Shown piece after piece: positions 10,160 through 19,000 of a DNA stretch of 64,000 nucleotides. Within the stretch, counting starts at the first letter, position 1, and the number at the start of each line of letters is the position of its first letter. The position numbers and the translations under genes were made by a program. Source of the DNA: SABY01 sp964593705 (GTDB lineage Bacteria; Bacteroidota; Bacteroidia; Bacteroidales; 4484-276); contig CAZQIV010000001.1 in assembly GCA_964593705.1 (NCBI GenBank), positions 186,001 to 250,000 on the forward strand. The letters are read 5' to 3'. The notes beneath the pieces were generated by a model. It made no database searches and had not been told where the DNA came from. It saw only the letters and a list, made by a program, of their open reading frames with translations.

Positions 10160-10264
10160 GAATGATTTTGTTTTGTGCTAAAAAAAGTACTTTTACAGCA
10201 ACGTTTTGATAGAAACGAGCAGTGTTGAGATTTCTTATTTTTACTTAAACCTTCGTTAATTTTC

Positions 10265-10996
10265 ATGCAGGCAAAAGCAGTATTTAAAAGATGGATATCA
10301 GGATTATATAAAACCCTCAGGCTGATTGTAATATTTTTTGGGGTTGTTTTTATTTTGATGATTGTCCTTAGCCTTACCGAACAGCCTTTTTGGATGAGTT
10401 ATTATTTGGGTACAGCCAATTCGGCCATACAAGCCGATCCTGATTATATTGTGATAATGGGAGTCGGGGGAATGCCCGGGCCTAAAGGTTTTATGCGCTG
10501 TTATTTTGGTGCAGAGGCTGCCAAAACATTCCCTGAAGCTAAAGTAATTATTGCCATGCCCGCCGAAGCCGGAAAATTTTTAGGCAGCGATCCTTTCGAA
10601 ATGTACCAAGAGGTTTCCCGTTATGGAATTGATGATAACAGGTTTATTTTTGAAGTTCATGGAACCGATAGCCATTCCCAGGCTGTTGAAGTTTTTAAAA
10701 TACTGAAAGAAGAGCCTAAAAAAAATTTGCTTATCGTTACTTCTCCCGAACACATGTATCGTTGCATATTAACTTTTGAAAAGTGTGGCTTCGAAAATGT
10801 GGATGGCATTTCTTCATTTAGCACCCCCCTCAACGATAACTTGTTATTAACTAAGGAAGAGTTTGAATCGGAAAGTGTTCCGCTGGCAAGAAATATTACC
10901 ATGCGTTATAATATGTGGAATTATTTAAAAATAGAAATAGAAATTGCACGTGAATTTATGGCGATCGCTTATTACAAGTGCAAGGGCTATGTGTAA
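10265..10996 (+). CDS. YdcF/SanA-like protein (DUF218)
   Basis: The 243-residue product has one N-terminal membrane segment (residues about 18-38), then a DUF218-type alpha/beta domain facing the periplasm. YIVIMGVGGMPGPKGFMRCYFGAEAAKTFPEAKVIIAM is the opening strand-loop, and HGTDSHSQAVEVFKIL is the conserved acidic/threonine region. LIVTSPEHMYRCILTFEKCGF matches the later V-T-S-x-x-H-M-x-R motif. Relatives (SanA, ElyC, YdcF) affect the envelope barrier and peptidoglycan or enterobacterial common antigen metabolism; their reaction is not established. It stands alone, convergent with the glycosyltransferases and separated from them by a perfect hairpin. Confidence 0.85.
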   Translation: MQAKAVFKRWISGLYKTLRLIVIFFGVVFILMIVLSLTEQPFWMSYYLGTANSAIQADPDYIVIMGVGGMPGPKGFMRCYFGAEAAKTFPEAKVIIAMPAEAGKFLGSDPFEMYQEVSRYGIDDNRFIFEVHGTDSHSQAVEVFKILKEEPKKNLLIVTSPEHMYRCILTFEKCGFENVDGISSFSTPLNDNLLLTKEEFESESVPLARNITMRYNMWNYLKIEIEIAREFMAIAYYKCKGYV

Positions 10997-11019
10997 ATAG
11001 AGCCTCTCTTTTAATTTTG

Positions 11020-11084
11020 TTTCCCGCAGATTTCGCTGATTAGCGCAGATAAAATCTGCGCTAATCAGCGAAATCTGCGGGAAA
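11020..11084. repeat. Perfect 31-bp inverted repeat with AAA loop (palindrome family P1)
   Basis: Arms 11020-11050 and 11054-11084 are exact complements (starting TTTCCCGCAGATTTCGC), with a 3-base loop. It sits between two convergent genes and can fold in RNA from either strand, so it may act as a bidirectional terminator. Rearranged relatives lie at 45349-45439 and 46450-46540, and a remnant near 25440. Confidence 0.9.
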
Positions 11085-11089
11085 AATTT

Positions 11090-12160
11090 TTAGGAAACTA
11101 AAAAATCCCTTGTTTCGGCATATTGTTTTTTAAAATCAAAATGGGCTATTATTTTTTTCCTGGCATTTTCCCCCATGGTGTTTCTCAAATCTTCGTCATT
11201 AATTAGTTTTTTGATGTAGTGAAATAAATTGTCAATGTTGCCGGAGTGTGCCAGAAACCCATTTACTCCATGATCGATTAACTCGGGGTTGCTGCTATGG
11301 TTAAAAGCTACCACGGGCTTTTTGCAGAGCATTGCTTCGGCAATTACATAGCCAAACCCTTCCCACGATGAAGTGAGGACAAAGATGTCGATGTTGTGCA
11401 TAAAAGCAGGTATATTGTCGATATGGCCTGCAAGGACGACATGTTTTTCAATGTTCAAAATTTTAATTTGTAGCTTAAGCCACTCTTTAAGATGTCCATC
11501 GCCACCAATAATTATTTGAAAGTCGTTTGTTTCGGTTTTTAACCGGGCAGCCATTTCAAGTAATAGATGCTGTGCTTTTTGTTTTTCAAGGCGGCCTAAA
11601 TTTCCGAGCACTATGGTTTTTGGATTTTCATTAATTGCATCGGGTGGGGGATAATCCTCAGTTTTGATGCCATTATAAATAACACGTATTTTTTCATCAC
11701 TGAAAAGTTTTGGATTATTTTTATTTATCAATCGTTTGGTTTCGATCGAGTTTGCAAGGATTTCGGTAATAATATTGCGAAAAATAAACCTGTTCAAAAA
11801 GGAGTTTTTGATGGCGATGGCGCTTCCCCTCCGATAAATGATCCGTTTAACTTTAGCCAATCGGGCAGCCATGCCTGCAACTTTCAAGTCGGCGGGCAAA
11901 TTAAGAATAATGGTTTCTACTTTATGTTTTTTAAAAAAGGTGGCCAGTTTAAGAATTTTAAAAATATTCAGGATGCTAAAGTTTGAAATCTTAATTGTGA
12001 AGACCGGAAATTGTTGTGCTTCCAGTTTTTTTTTCAAGACTGATCTTTCGTGAATCACGGCCATCACCTCAACACCCTCCGAAAAAAGTTGTGAGGCAAT
12101 ATCAAAGTGCCATTTTTCGCCTCCGCCCCAGGCTTGATTTGTATTAAAAAAACAGATCAT
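11090..12160 (-). CDS. Glycosyltransferase family 4
   Basis: The 356-residue product is a GT-B retaining glycosyltransferase. The N-terminal acceptor domain begins ICFFNTNQAWGGGEKWHFDIA, where GGGEKW is the usual glycine-rich loop. The C-terminal donor domain shows LGNLGRLEKQKAQHLLLEMAARL (the GRL-xxQKG-type motif) and the E-x7-E motif in SSWEGFGYVIAEAMLCKKPVVA. It acts at the cytoplasmic membrane in lipopolysaccharide or capsule assembly. It overlaps the GT2 gene by 4 bases. The sugar donor and acceptor cannot be inferred. Confidence 0.9.
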   Translation of the reverse strand: MICFFNTNQAWGGGEKWHFDIASQLFSEGVEVMAVIHERSVLKKKLEAQQFPVFTIKISNFSILNIFKILKLATFFKKHKVETIILNLPADLKVAGMAARLAKVKRIIYRRGSAIAIKNSFLNRFIFRNIITEILANSIETKRLINKNNPKLFSDEKIRVIYNGIKTEDYPPPDAINENPKTIVLGNLGRLEKQKAQHLLLEMAARLKTETNDFQIIIGGDGHLKEWLKLQIKILNIEKHVVLAGHIDNIPAFMHNIDIFVLTSSWEGFGYVIAEAMLCKKPVVAFNHSSNPELIDHGVNGFLAHSGNIDNLFHYIKKLINDEDLRNTMGENARKKIIAHFDFKKQYAETRDFLVS

Positions 12161-12924
12161 GATTGTTTATTTTGCTTGCGTTGCAAATGCCATGCTTTGA
12201 AATACCTCAAACCCGTTTGAAATGCAGCAACGTAACTAAGGAAAAAACCATAATATCCATCCATAAATCCCAGATTTATGAAATAGTTTCTAAAAAATTT
12301 CGCGGGGGGATTAATAAGTACTTTATAGAAATAAACAGGTTTCCCTTTTTCTATCTGTGCTTTAGCCGCGATACTGCTAAATTTATTTGATTGAATAATG
12401 TGTTCCTCAATGGTGTAATAAGTATAGTGTAAAAGGTCGCCATACAGACGGGAGGTTTTTGAGCCTTCCTGCATCTCAAATTTATCATGTGGGTCGAGGC
12501 CCCCCCACGCACCCTTGCGCGAATCGTACAACCTCAATTTTGGGTCGGGATACCAACCACCGTGCCTGATCCATTTTCCACAATAATTTGCCAGCCTGTT
12601 CATCCGGTATCCATCTGCATCCCAGTTTTCTTTAACTTTTAAAACTTCCTTTTTCAATTCCCCGGTTAATGCTTCGTCAGCATCAAGCGAAAGCTGGTGT
12701 GGATATTTGGCTTGAGTAATGGCAAAGTTCTTTTGGCTGATGTGTCCCTCAAAAGCGTGTTCAATTACCCGAGCCCCAAACGATTCACAAATTGATTTCG
12801 TGTTGTCGGTCGAAAACGAATCCACCACCACAATATCGTCGGTAACATCTTTTACTGATGCAAGGCAGCGTCCGATATTGCGCTCTTCGTTAAAAGTGAT
12901 AATAACCACTGAAAGTTTTGGCAT
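12157..12924 (-). CDS. Glycosyltransferase family 2, WaaE/KdtX-like
   Basis: The protein is a GT-A fold transferase. KLSVVIITFNEERNIGRCLASV is the nucleotide-sugar start, IVVVDSFSTDNTKSICESFG follows, and LSLDADEAL carries the DxD metal site. The middle region (KLRLYDSRKGAW...DPHDKFEM) resembles LPS-core transferases of the WaaE type. I choose the ATG at 12924 (MPKLSVV). The longer frame from 12996 adds 24 residues encoded by a dispersed repeat (12937-12990) that recurs near 15738-15790, and those residues do not fit the family. It is translationally coupled to the GT4 gene, so the pair probably acts on the same glycan. Confidence 0.88.
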   Translation of the reverse strand: MPKLSVVIITFNEERNIGRCLASVKDVTDDIVVVDSFSTDNTKSICESFGARVIEHAFEGHISQKNFAITQAKYPHQLSLDADEALTGELKKEVLKVKENWDADGYRMNRLANYCGKWIRHGGWYPDPKLRLYDSRKGAWGGLDPHDKFEMQEGSKTSRLYGDLLHYTYYTIEEHIIQSNKFSSIAAKAQIEKGKPVYFYKVLINPPAKFFRNYFINLGFMDGYYGFFLSYVAAFQTGLRYFKAWHLQRKQNKQS

Positions 12925-12936
12925 GGGGGATTCGTT

Positions 12937-13080
12937 ATTTGCCCCGAAAAATAAAAAATCTTTGATTTTTGTAATTTTTCGAGGGTGCACGGGCAAAGCC
13001 CGGCATTAATAGTTATTTGTTATTAGTTAATGGTTTTTGTCGTATTTTGTTGTAGAGACAAGGCATGCCTTGTCTCATCC
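12937..13080. repeat. Dispersed repeat fragments upstream of the GT2 gene
   Basis: 12937-12990 (CCGAAAAATAAAAAATCTTT..., GTAATTTTTCGAGG) is repeated in similar form at 15738-15790. 13056-13075 is the perfect palindrome AGACAAGGCATGCCTTGTCT that forms the five-copy array at 38.9-39.15 kb. No gene is seen between 12925 and 16081. Confidence 0.7.
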
Positions 13081-13339
13081 CTTGCACCCCGAAAAATCAT
13101 TTATTATTTTACCCCAAGCTAAACGCGATACACTTCTCGGATTTCGGAGGATATTTAATAATCGTTGACAAACCTAATAAAAAAAGTTGCAAATAGCAGA
13201 ATTTACAAATTTGATTTATCCTAAATCCCTTTTGTTTCCGTTAACGGAGTTTGTGAATAGAAGGGTTTGTTTTTTAGTTCTACTCACTCCACCACTCTCC
13301 CGCAAAAGCGGGATTTCCCCGAAGGGTCGGGGTTCTCCT

Positions 13340-13493
13340 CGAGGAGAAGGGTTGGTGCCGAGGCAAAGCCTCGTGCATGCTCGAGCAAAGCTCGGCAGGA
13401 TGAGGTAGTAGCAGTCACACCGTGAATTCTTTCTGAGAGCAGAGCAGGTTTTCATAATAAAGAACAACTGCCTGGGCTATTCACGGTGTGACT
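13340..13493 (+). repeat. Partial first copy of the 378-bp unit
   Basis: The stretch GAGAAGGGTTGGTGCCGAGG through element A1 repeats the last 145 or so bases of the 378-bp units. It contains small palindromes GAGGCAAAGCCTC and CGAGCAAAGCTCG. Upstream, 13305-13345 holds GCAAAAGCGGGATTTCCCCGAAGG-like inverted pieces. Confidence 0.75.
13413..13493 (+). mobile_element. Family A element, copy 1 (81 bp, 15-bp inverted ends)
   Basis: It begins AGTCACACCGTGAAT and ends ATTCACGGTGTGACT, a perfect 15-bp inverted repeat. The interior contains CAACTGCCTGGGC and GAGCAGGTTTTC, which are conserved in opposite orientation in the 56 kb copies. It has no coding capacity. The MITE-like label is inferred from structure only. 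Confidence 0.7.
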
Positions 13494-13510
13494 ATTCCGG
13501 GGGGAAAACA

Positions 13511-13592
13511 AGTCACACTGTGAATTCTTTCTAAGAAAGAAGCAGATTTTTATAAATAAAGAACAACTGCCTGGGCTATTCACGGTGTGACT
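13511..13592 (+). mobile_element. Family A element, copy 2 (82 bp)
   Basis: Same ends as copy 1 except one base (AGTCACACTGTGAAT). The interior is diverged (CTAAGAAAGAAGCAGATTTT), showing that this copy is older than or separate from copies 1, 3 and 4. Confidence 0.7.
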
Positions 13593-13970
13593 TAAAAGGT
13601 ATAACAGCAAATCAACAATCACAAATCAATTAATCTGCAATCTGAACATCCATCACCGACCCCCTCTAACCTGCCTGGCCGGCAAGGCTGGCTCCCCCTA
13701 AATGGGGAGGATTCCACCAAACAAGCCAGCTGGTTACCAGAATGAATTATTCTGTTCCATTAAGGGAGTTTCGTTAATGCAACCTGCCGGCTTTTGCGGC
13801 GGAACTCCCTTCTCCTTGAGGAGAAGGGTTGGTGCCGAGGCAAAGCCTCGTGCATGCTCGAGCAAAGCTCGGCAGGATGAGGTAGTAGCAGTCACACCGT
13901 GAATTCTTTCTGAGAGCAGAGCAGGTTTTCATAATAAAGAACAACTGCCTGGGCTATTCACGGTGTGACT
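13593..13970 (+). repeat. 378-bp tandem unit, copy 1
   Basis: It is near-identical to 13971-14348. The unit starts just after one A right end and finishes with another, so its boundaries coincide with A-element ends. It includes palindromic pieces CCTGCCTGGCCGGCAAGG, CTCCTTGAGGAG and GCCGAGGCAAAGCCTCG. A 66-codon frame (13702-13902) inside it is a by-product of the repeat. Confidence 0.9.
13890..13970 (+). mobile_element. Family A element, copy 3 (81 bp)
   Basis: Identical in ends and interior to copy 1. It forms the right end of the first 378-bp unit. Confidence 0.7.
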
Positions 13971-14348
13971 AAAAAGGTATAACAGCAAATCAACAATCAC
14001 AAATCAATTAATCTGCAATCTGAACATCCATCACCGACCCCCTCTAACCTGCCTGGCCGGCAAGGCTGGCTCCCCCTAAATGGGGAGGATTCCACCAAAC
14101 AAGCCAGCTGGTTACCAGAATGAATTATTCTGTTCCATTAAGGGAGTTTCGTTAATGCAACCTGCCGGCTTTTGCGGCGGAACTCCCTTCTCCTTGAGGA
14201 GAAGGGTTGGTGCCGAGGCAAAGCCTCGTGCATGCTCGAGCAAAGCTCGGCAGGATGAGGTAGTAGCAGTCACACCGTGAATTCTTTCTGAGAGCAGAGC
14301 AGGTTTTCATAATAAAGAACAACTGCCTGGGCTATTCACGGTGTGACT
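13971..14348 (+). repeat. 378-bp tandem unit, copy 2
   Basis: It is a direct duplicate of 13593-13970 with almost no differences, which implies a recent tandem duplication, probably by recombination between A copies. Confidence 0.9.
14268..14348 (+). mobile_element. Family A element, copy 4 (81 bp)
   Basis: Same as copies 1 and 3. It is followed by the conserved linker AAAACCGGTAATCTGGAA leading into the first family B element. Confidence 0.7.
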
Positions 14349-14734
14349 AAAACCGGTAATCTGGAAAAGTCATCCGATGAATAATGTTTAAGCATCTGAC
14401 CCCAAGCTATTAGTAACAATGCCACTTCCGGGAGTAATTCATTGGATGACTATATTCTAACATTTTTAAATCAAAAAACACTTCAAAAAGAATCCTGATG
14501 AAACTGTACAATCCTATATCAAACATCTTACATCGGACATCTGATTTTTTATGATATATCAGATGTCCGATGTTTGAAGTCCGATATTTGATCTTGCCAC
14601 ATCACTCCATCCCGTCCCTTAGCAATCGGGAACTTTCGGGGCTCCATTACTCCATCACTGCAATTTCTCCCATCTCCCCTCTAACTTCTCCCCCCTAACC
14701 TCTGTTACTGCCCGGGTTTATTCACGGTGTGACT
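14349..14734 (+). repeat. 387-bp tandem unit, copy 1
   Basis: The order inside is linker, family B element, AT-rich stretch, hairpin (16-bp arms 14530-14545 and 14558-14573, ACATCGGACATCTGAT), pyrimidine-rich stretch, and the right end of a family A element. The left part of that A element is missing. A diverged copy of the hairpin lies at 63895-63945 in the opposite orientation. Confidence 0.9.
14368..14451 (+). mobile_element. Family B element, copy 1 (84 bp, inverted ends)
   Basis: It begins AGTCATCCGATGAAT and ends ATTCATTGGATGACT (one mismatch in the inverted ends). The interior holds ACTTCCGGGAGTAATT, a decayed form of the self-complementary ACTCCCGGGAGT seen in other copies. Confidence 0.7.
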
Positions 14735-15121
14735 CAAATCTGGTAATCTGGAAAAGTCATCCGATAAATAATATTTAAGCATCTGACCCCAAGCTATTGG
14801 GAACAATGCCACTCCCGGGAGTAATTCATTGGATGACTATATTCTAACATTTTTAAATCAAAAAACACTTCAAAAAGAATCCTGATGAAACTGTACAATC
14901 CTATATCAAACATCTTACATCGGACATCTGATTTTTTATGATATATCAGATGTCCGATGTTTGAAGTCCGATATTTGATCTTGCCACATCACTCCATCCC
15001 GTCCCTTAGCAATCGGGAACTTTCGGGGCTCCATTACTCCATCACTGCAATTTCTCCCATCTCCCCTCTAACTTCTCCCCCCTAACCTCTGTTACTGCCC
15101 GGGTTTATTCACGGTGTGACT
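14735..15121 (+). repeat. 387-bp tandem unit, copy 2
   Basis: A direct repeat of the preceding unit with a few substitutions. It again ends exactly at an A right end. Confidence 0.9.
14755..14838 (+). mobile_element. Family B element, copy 2 (84 bp)
   Basis: Begins AGTCATCCGATAAAT. The interior has the intact palindrome ACTCCCGGGAGT. Confidence 0.7.
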
Positions 15122-15508
15122 CAAAACTGGTAATCTGGAAAAGTCATCCGATGAATAATGTTTAAGCATCTGACTCCAAGCTATTGGGAACAATGCCACT
15201 TCCGGGAGTAATTCATCGGATGACTATATTCTAACAATTTTAAATCAAAAAACACTTAAAAAAGAATCCTGATGAAACTGTACAATCCTATATCAAACAT
15301 CTTACATCGGACATCTGATTTTTTATGATATATCAGATGTCCGATGTTTGAAGTCCGATATTTGATCTTGCCACATCACTCCATCCCGTCCCTTAGCAAT
15401 CGGGAACTTTCGGGGCTCCATTACTCCATCACTGCAATTTCTCCCATCTCCCCTCTAACTTCTCCCCCCTAACCTCTGTTACTGCCCGGGTTTATTCACG
15501 GTGTGACT
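15122..15508 (+). repeat. 387-bp tandem unit, copy 3
   Basis: Third direct copy. It is followed by a fourth partial copy (15509-15611) that stops after its B element. Confidence 0.9.
15142..15225 (+). mobile_element. Family B element, copy 3 (84 bp)
   Basis: Perfect 15-bp inverted ends AGTCATCCGATGAAT / ATTCATCGGATGACT. Confidence 0.72.
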
Positions 15509-15527
15509 AAAACCGGTAATCAGGAAA

Positions 15528-15611
15528 AGTCATCCGATGAATAATGTTTAAGTAACTGAACCCAAGCTATTAGTAACAATGCCACTTCCGGGATAAATTC
15601 ATCGGATGACT
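15528..15611 (+). mobile_element. Family B element, copy 4 (84 bp)
   Basis: Perfect inverted ends. It is preceded by linker AACCGGTAATCAGGAAA and followed by linker ATCTTGAGCAGA. Both linkers recur in inverted order at 56.2 and 56.43 kb. Confidence 0.72.
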
Positions 15612-15623
15612 ATCTTGAGCAGA

Positions 15624-15690
15624 AGTCGCACCGTGATTCTTTCTAAGAGTAGAACCGTTTTCTTAATATTTATTAGAATCCGGTTGATTG
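15624..15690 (+). repeat. Family A left-end fragment
   Basis: AGTCGCACCGTGATTCTTTCTAAGAG matches the left part of family A with one base lost. No right end follows. 15738-15930 then holds dispersed repeats (TCTTTGATTTTCGTAAC, and AATGACAACGCAGC-type pieces) and no gene. Confidence 0.6.
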
Positions 15691-15971
15691 ATTTGTGAAA
15701 TTGTAATCTTTTTTCAATTAAAAGTCATTGATTGTCATCCCGAAAAGTAGAAAATCTTTGATTTTCGTAACTTTTCGAGGATGCTCGAAAAAATATGAAA
15801 TCGTATCCCGAAGTTTCGGGATGGTTTTTCGGCATTGATAGTCATTAAATGTAAAAAAAATGACATGCGAAGCCCAAATGACAACGCAGCTAAATGACAA
15901 CAAATGACGGCGAAGCCCAATGACAATTTATGATGCGCGAAGCTTTGCTAATACTTTTCATGTAAATGGAC

Positions 15972-15979
15972 TACCTTTG
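15972..15979 (+). promoter_or_regulatory. Putative -7 element TACCTTTG of secA
   Basis: It matches TAnnTTTG, about 100 bases before the secA ATG. A TTTG at 15944-15947 lies upstream but at a longer spacing (24 bases) than the usual 19-21. Confidence 0.5.
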
Positions 15980-16081
15980 CAAAATAGCTGACATTATGTC
16001 AAACAAAAACTAATATTTAAAAAATGTACTAAAGGCATGTTTGTTGATTTGCACGCTGCCTTATTATAAATATCGATAATT

Positions 16082-19000
16082 ATGTTTAAAAAAATTATTA
16101 GTAATATTTTGGGTTCAAAAGCCGACAGGGACATCAAGGTGATAAACCCAATTTTGGCGGATACCCTTAAGGCTTATGAAAGCATAAAAAACCTTACTAC
16201 CGACCAATTACGCGAAAAAACAATCGAATTCAAAAAGAGAATAGAAGAAAATCTTCAAGAAGAATATCTTCAGATTAATGATATCAAAGATCGCATAGAA
16301 AATGATCCGGAAATGGATATCGATCAAAAAGAAAAGCACTACGAAGATATTGATAAACTCGAAAAAGCCACTTACAATAAAACCCAGGACTTTTTAAATC
16401 AAATACTTCCCGAGGCCTTTTCGGTAATGAAAGAAACAGCAAAACGATTTACCGAAAATGATACCATAGAAGTTGTTGCAACTCAAATGGATCGCGACCT
16501 CGCCGCAAGATACGATCATGTGAATATTGTTGGCGACAAAGCCTACTACGACAATCAATGGATGGCCGGTGGCACCCTGATAAAATGGAACATGGTGCAT
16601 TACGATGTGCAGCTTGTTGGCGGTATAGTGCTTCACCAGGGTAAAATAGCCGAGATGGCAACAGGTGAGGGTAAAACATTGGTTGCCACCCTGCCGGTAT
16701 ATTTAAATGCACTTCCCGGGAAAGGCGTTCACGTGGTTACTGTAAACGATTACCTCGCCAAACGCGACTCGGAGTGGATGGGCATGTTGCTGATGTTTCA
16801 TGGCCTTACGGTGGATTGTGTTGATAAACATGAACCCAACTCACAGTCCAGGAGAAATGCCTACAATTGCGATGTAACCTATGGAACCAACAACGAATTT
16901 GGTTTCGATTACCTGCGCGATAACATGACAGGAAACCCTGAAGAGCTTGTACAACGACCCCATAACTATACTATTGTTGACGAGGTTGACTCGGTGTTGA
17001 TTGATGATGCCCGTACACCACTCATCATTTCAGGGCCAACGCCTAAAGGTGAAAACCAGCTTTTTGATGAACTAAAACCAAATGTTCAACAACTTCACTC
17101 GGAACAGCGAAAACTTGTTACAAAAATTCTTGCTGAAGCAAAGCAATTGCTTTCGGGCGATAACGTTAGCGATGAAAATCAGAAAAAGGGCGGAGAGCTT
17201 TTATTGCGTGCCCATCATGGCCTGCCCAAAAACAAAGCATTAATCAAGTTCCTCAGCGAATCGGGAATGAGAACGCTTATGAGCAAAACCGAAGGCTTTT
17301 ACATGCAGGAGCAAAGCAAGCACATGCACATTGTTGATGATCCCCTGTTTTTTATTATCGATGAAAAAAATAACTCCATCGAACTTACCGATAAAGGCAT
17401 CGATTTGTTGAGTTCTTCATACAACGACAATAGTTTTTTTATTTTGCCCGATTTAGGTGCCGAACTTGCCGACCTTGGAAAAAGTGAGCTTAGTGAAGAA
17501 GATCAAATTGTTAAAAAAAGCCAGTTGACCTCTGACTTCTCTGTAAAGTCTGAGCGCGTTCATACAGTTAACCAATTGTTGCGAGCCTACTCAATGTTTG
17601 AAATAGATGTAGAGTATGTCATCATGGAAAACAAGGTAAAGATCGTAGATGAGCAAACCGGCCGTATTATGGAAGGCCGTCGTTACTCTGATGGATTGCA
17701 CCAGGCATTGGAAGCAAAAGAAAATGTGAAAATTGAAGCTGCAACCCAAACGTATGCTACCGTTACCCTGCAAAATTATTTCAGGATGTACCAGAAACTG
17801 GCTGGTATGACAGGTACTGCCGAAACTGAAGCAGGCGAGCTTTGGGATATTTATAAATTGGATGTAATTGTAATCCCAACAAACAGGCCCATAACCCGCG
17901 ACGACCGCGAAGATTTAGTATATAAAACCAAGCGCGAAAAATTTAATGCTGTAATTGATGAAATTGTTATCCTGGTAGAGCATAAGAGGCCGGCATTGGT
18001 GGGTACTACTTCTGTCGAGAACTCGGAATTGCTCAGCAAACTTTTAACCAGGAAACATATTCCCCACAACATCCTCAATGCCAAACTTCACCAAAGGGAA
18101 GCTGATATTGTTGCCGAAGCCGGTCACCCAGGCAAAGTAACCATTGCCACAAACATGGCTGGTCGTGGTACCGACATTAAATTAGGCGAAGGTGTGAAAG
18201 AAGCAGGTGGTTTGGCCATAATTGGTACCGAGCGTCATGAATCCAGACGTGTTGACCGCCAGCTCAGGGGGCGTGCTGGAAGACAGGGTGACCCGGGTAG
18301 CTCACAGTTTTTTGTTTCGCTCGAAGATGACCTGATGCGTATGTTTGGTTCCGAAAGAATTTCTAAAATCATGGATCGCATGGGCATCGATGATGGCGAC
18401 GTAATTCAACATTCCATGATTTCCAAATCAATCGAAAGGGCGCAACGGAAGGTTGAGGAAAACAACTTTGGTATTCGTAAAAGGTTGCTCGAATACGATG
18501 ATGTAATGAACTCACAGCGTGAGGTGATCTATAAAAAACGCCGACATGCACTTTACGGGGAGCGCCTTGCGGTTGACCTTTCAAATATGATGTTCGACCT
18601 AAGCGAGCAAATTGTACTGGATTACACTTCAACCGGCGACTTTGAAGGATTTAAGCTTGAAGTGCTCAAGGATATGGCTGTGAATATATCCATGCAGGAA
18701 GAAGAGTTTTTGAATAGCCCGAAAGATCAGATTATCGAAAAAGTTTTCCACCAGGTTTACGATGCCTATCGTGCAAAAATGAAGCTGATTGCCGAAAAAG
18801 CCTATCCTGTAATTAAAGATGTGTTTGAGCAGGAAAGCGGATACGAAAATATTGCCATACCTATCACCGATGGAAGGCGACAGAGGCAAGCCGTTGCCAA
18901 TCTAAAAAAAGCTTATGAGAATGGTGGGCGGGAAATTACACTGGCCATCGAAAAAAGTGTTACACTTTCGCTGATTGACGAAGCCTGGAAGGAACACTTG

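Noticed and set aside
13702..13902. 66-codon frame, repeated identically at 14080-14280
   Set aside because: Both lie in the 378-bp tandem unit and cover palindromic repeat sequence; the identity reflects DNA duplication, not a conserved protein.
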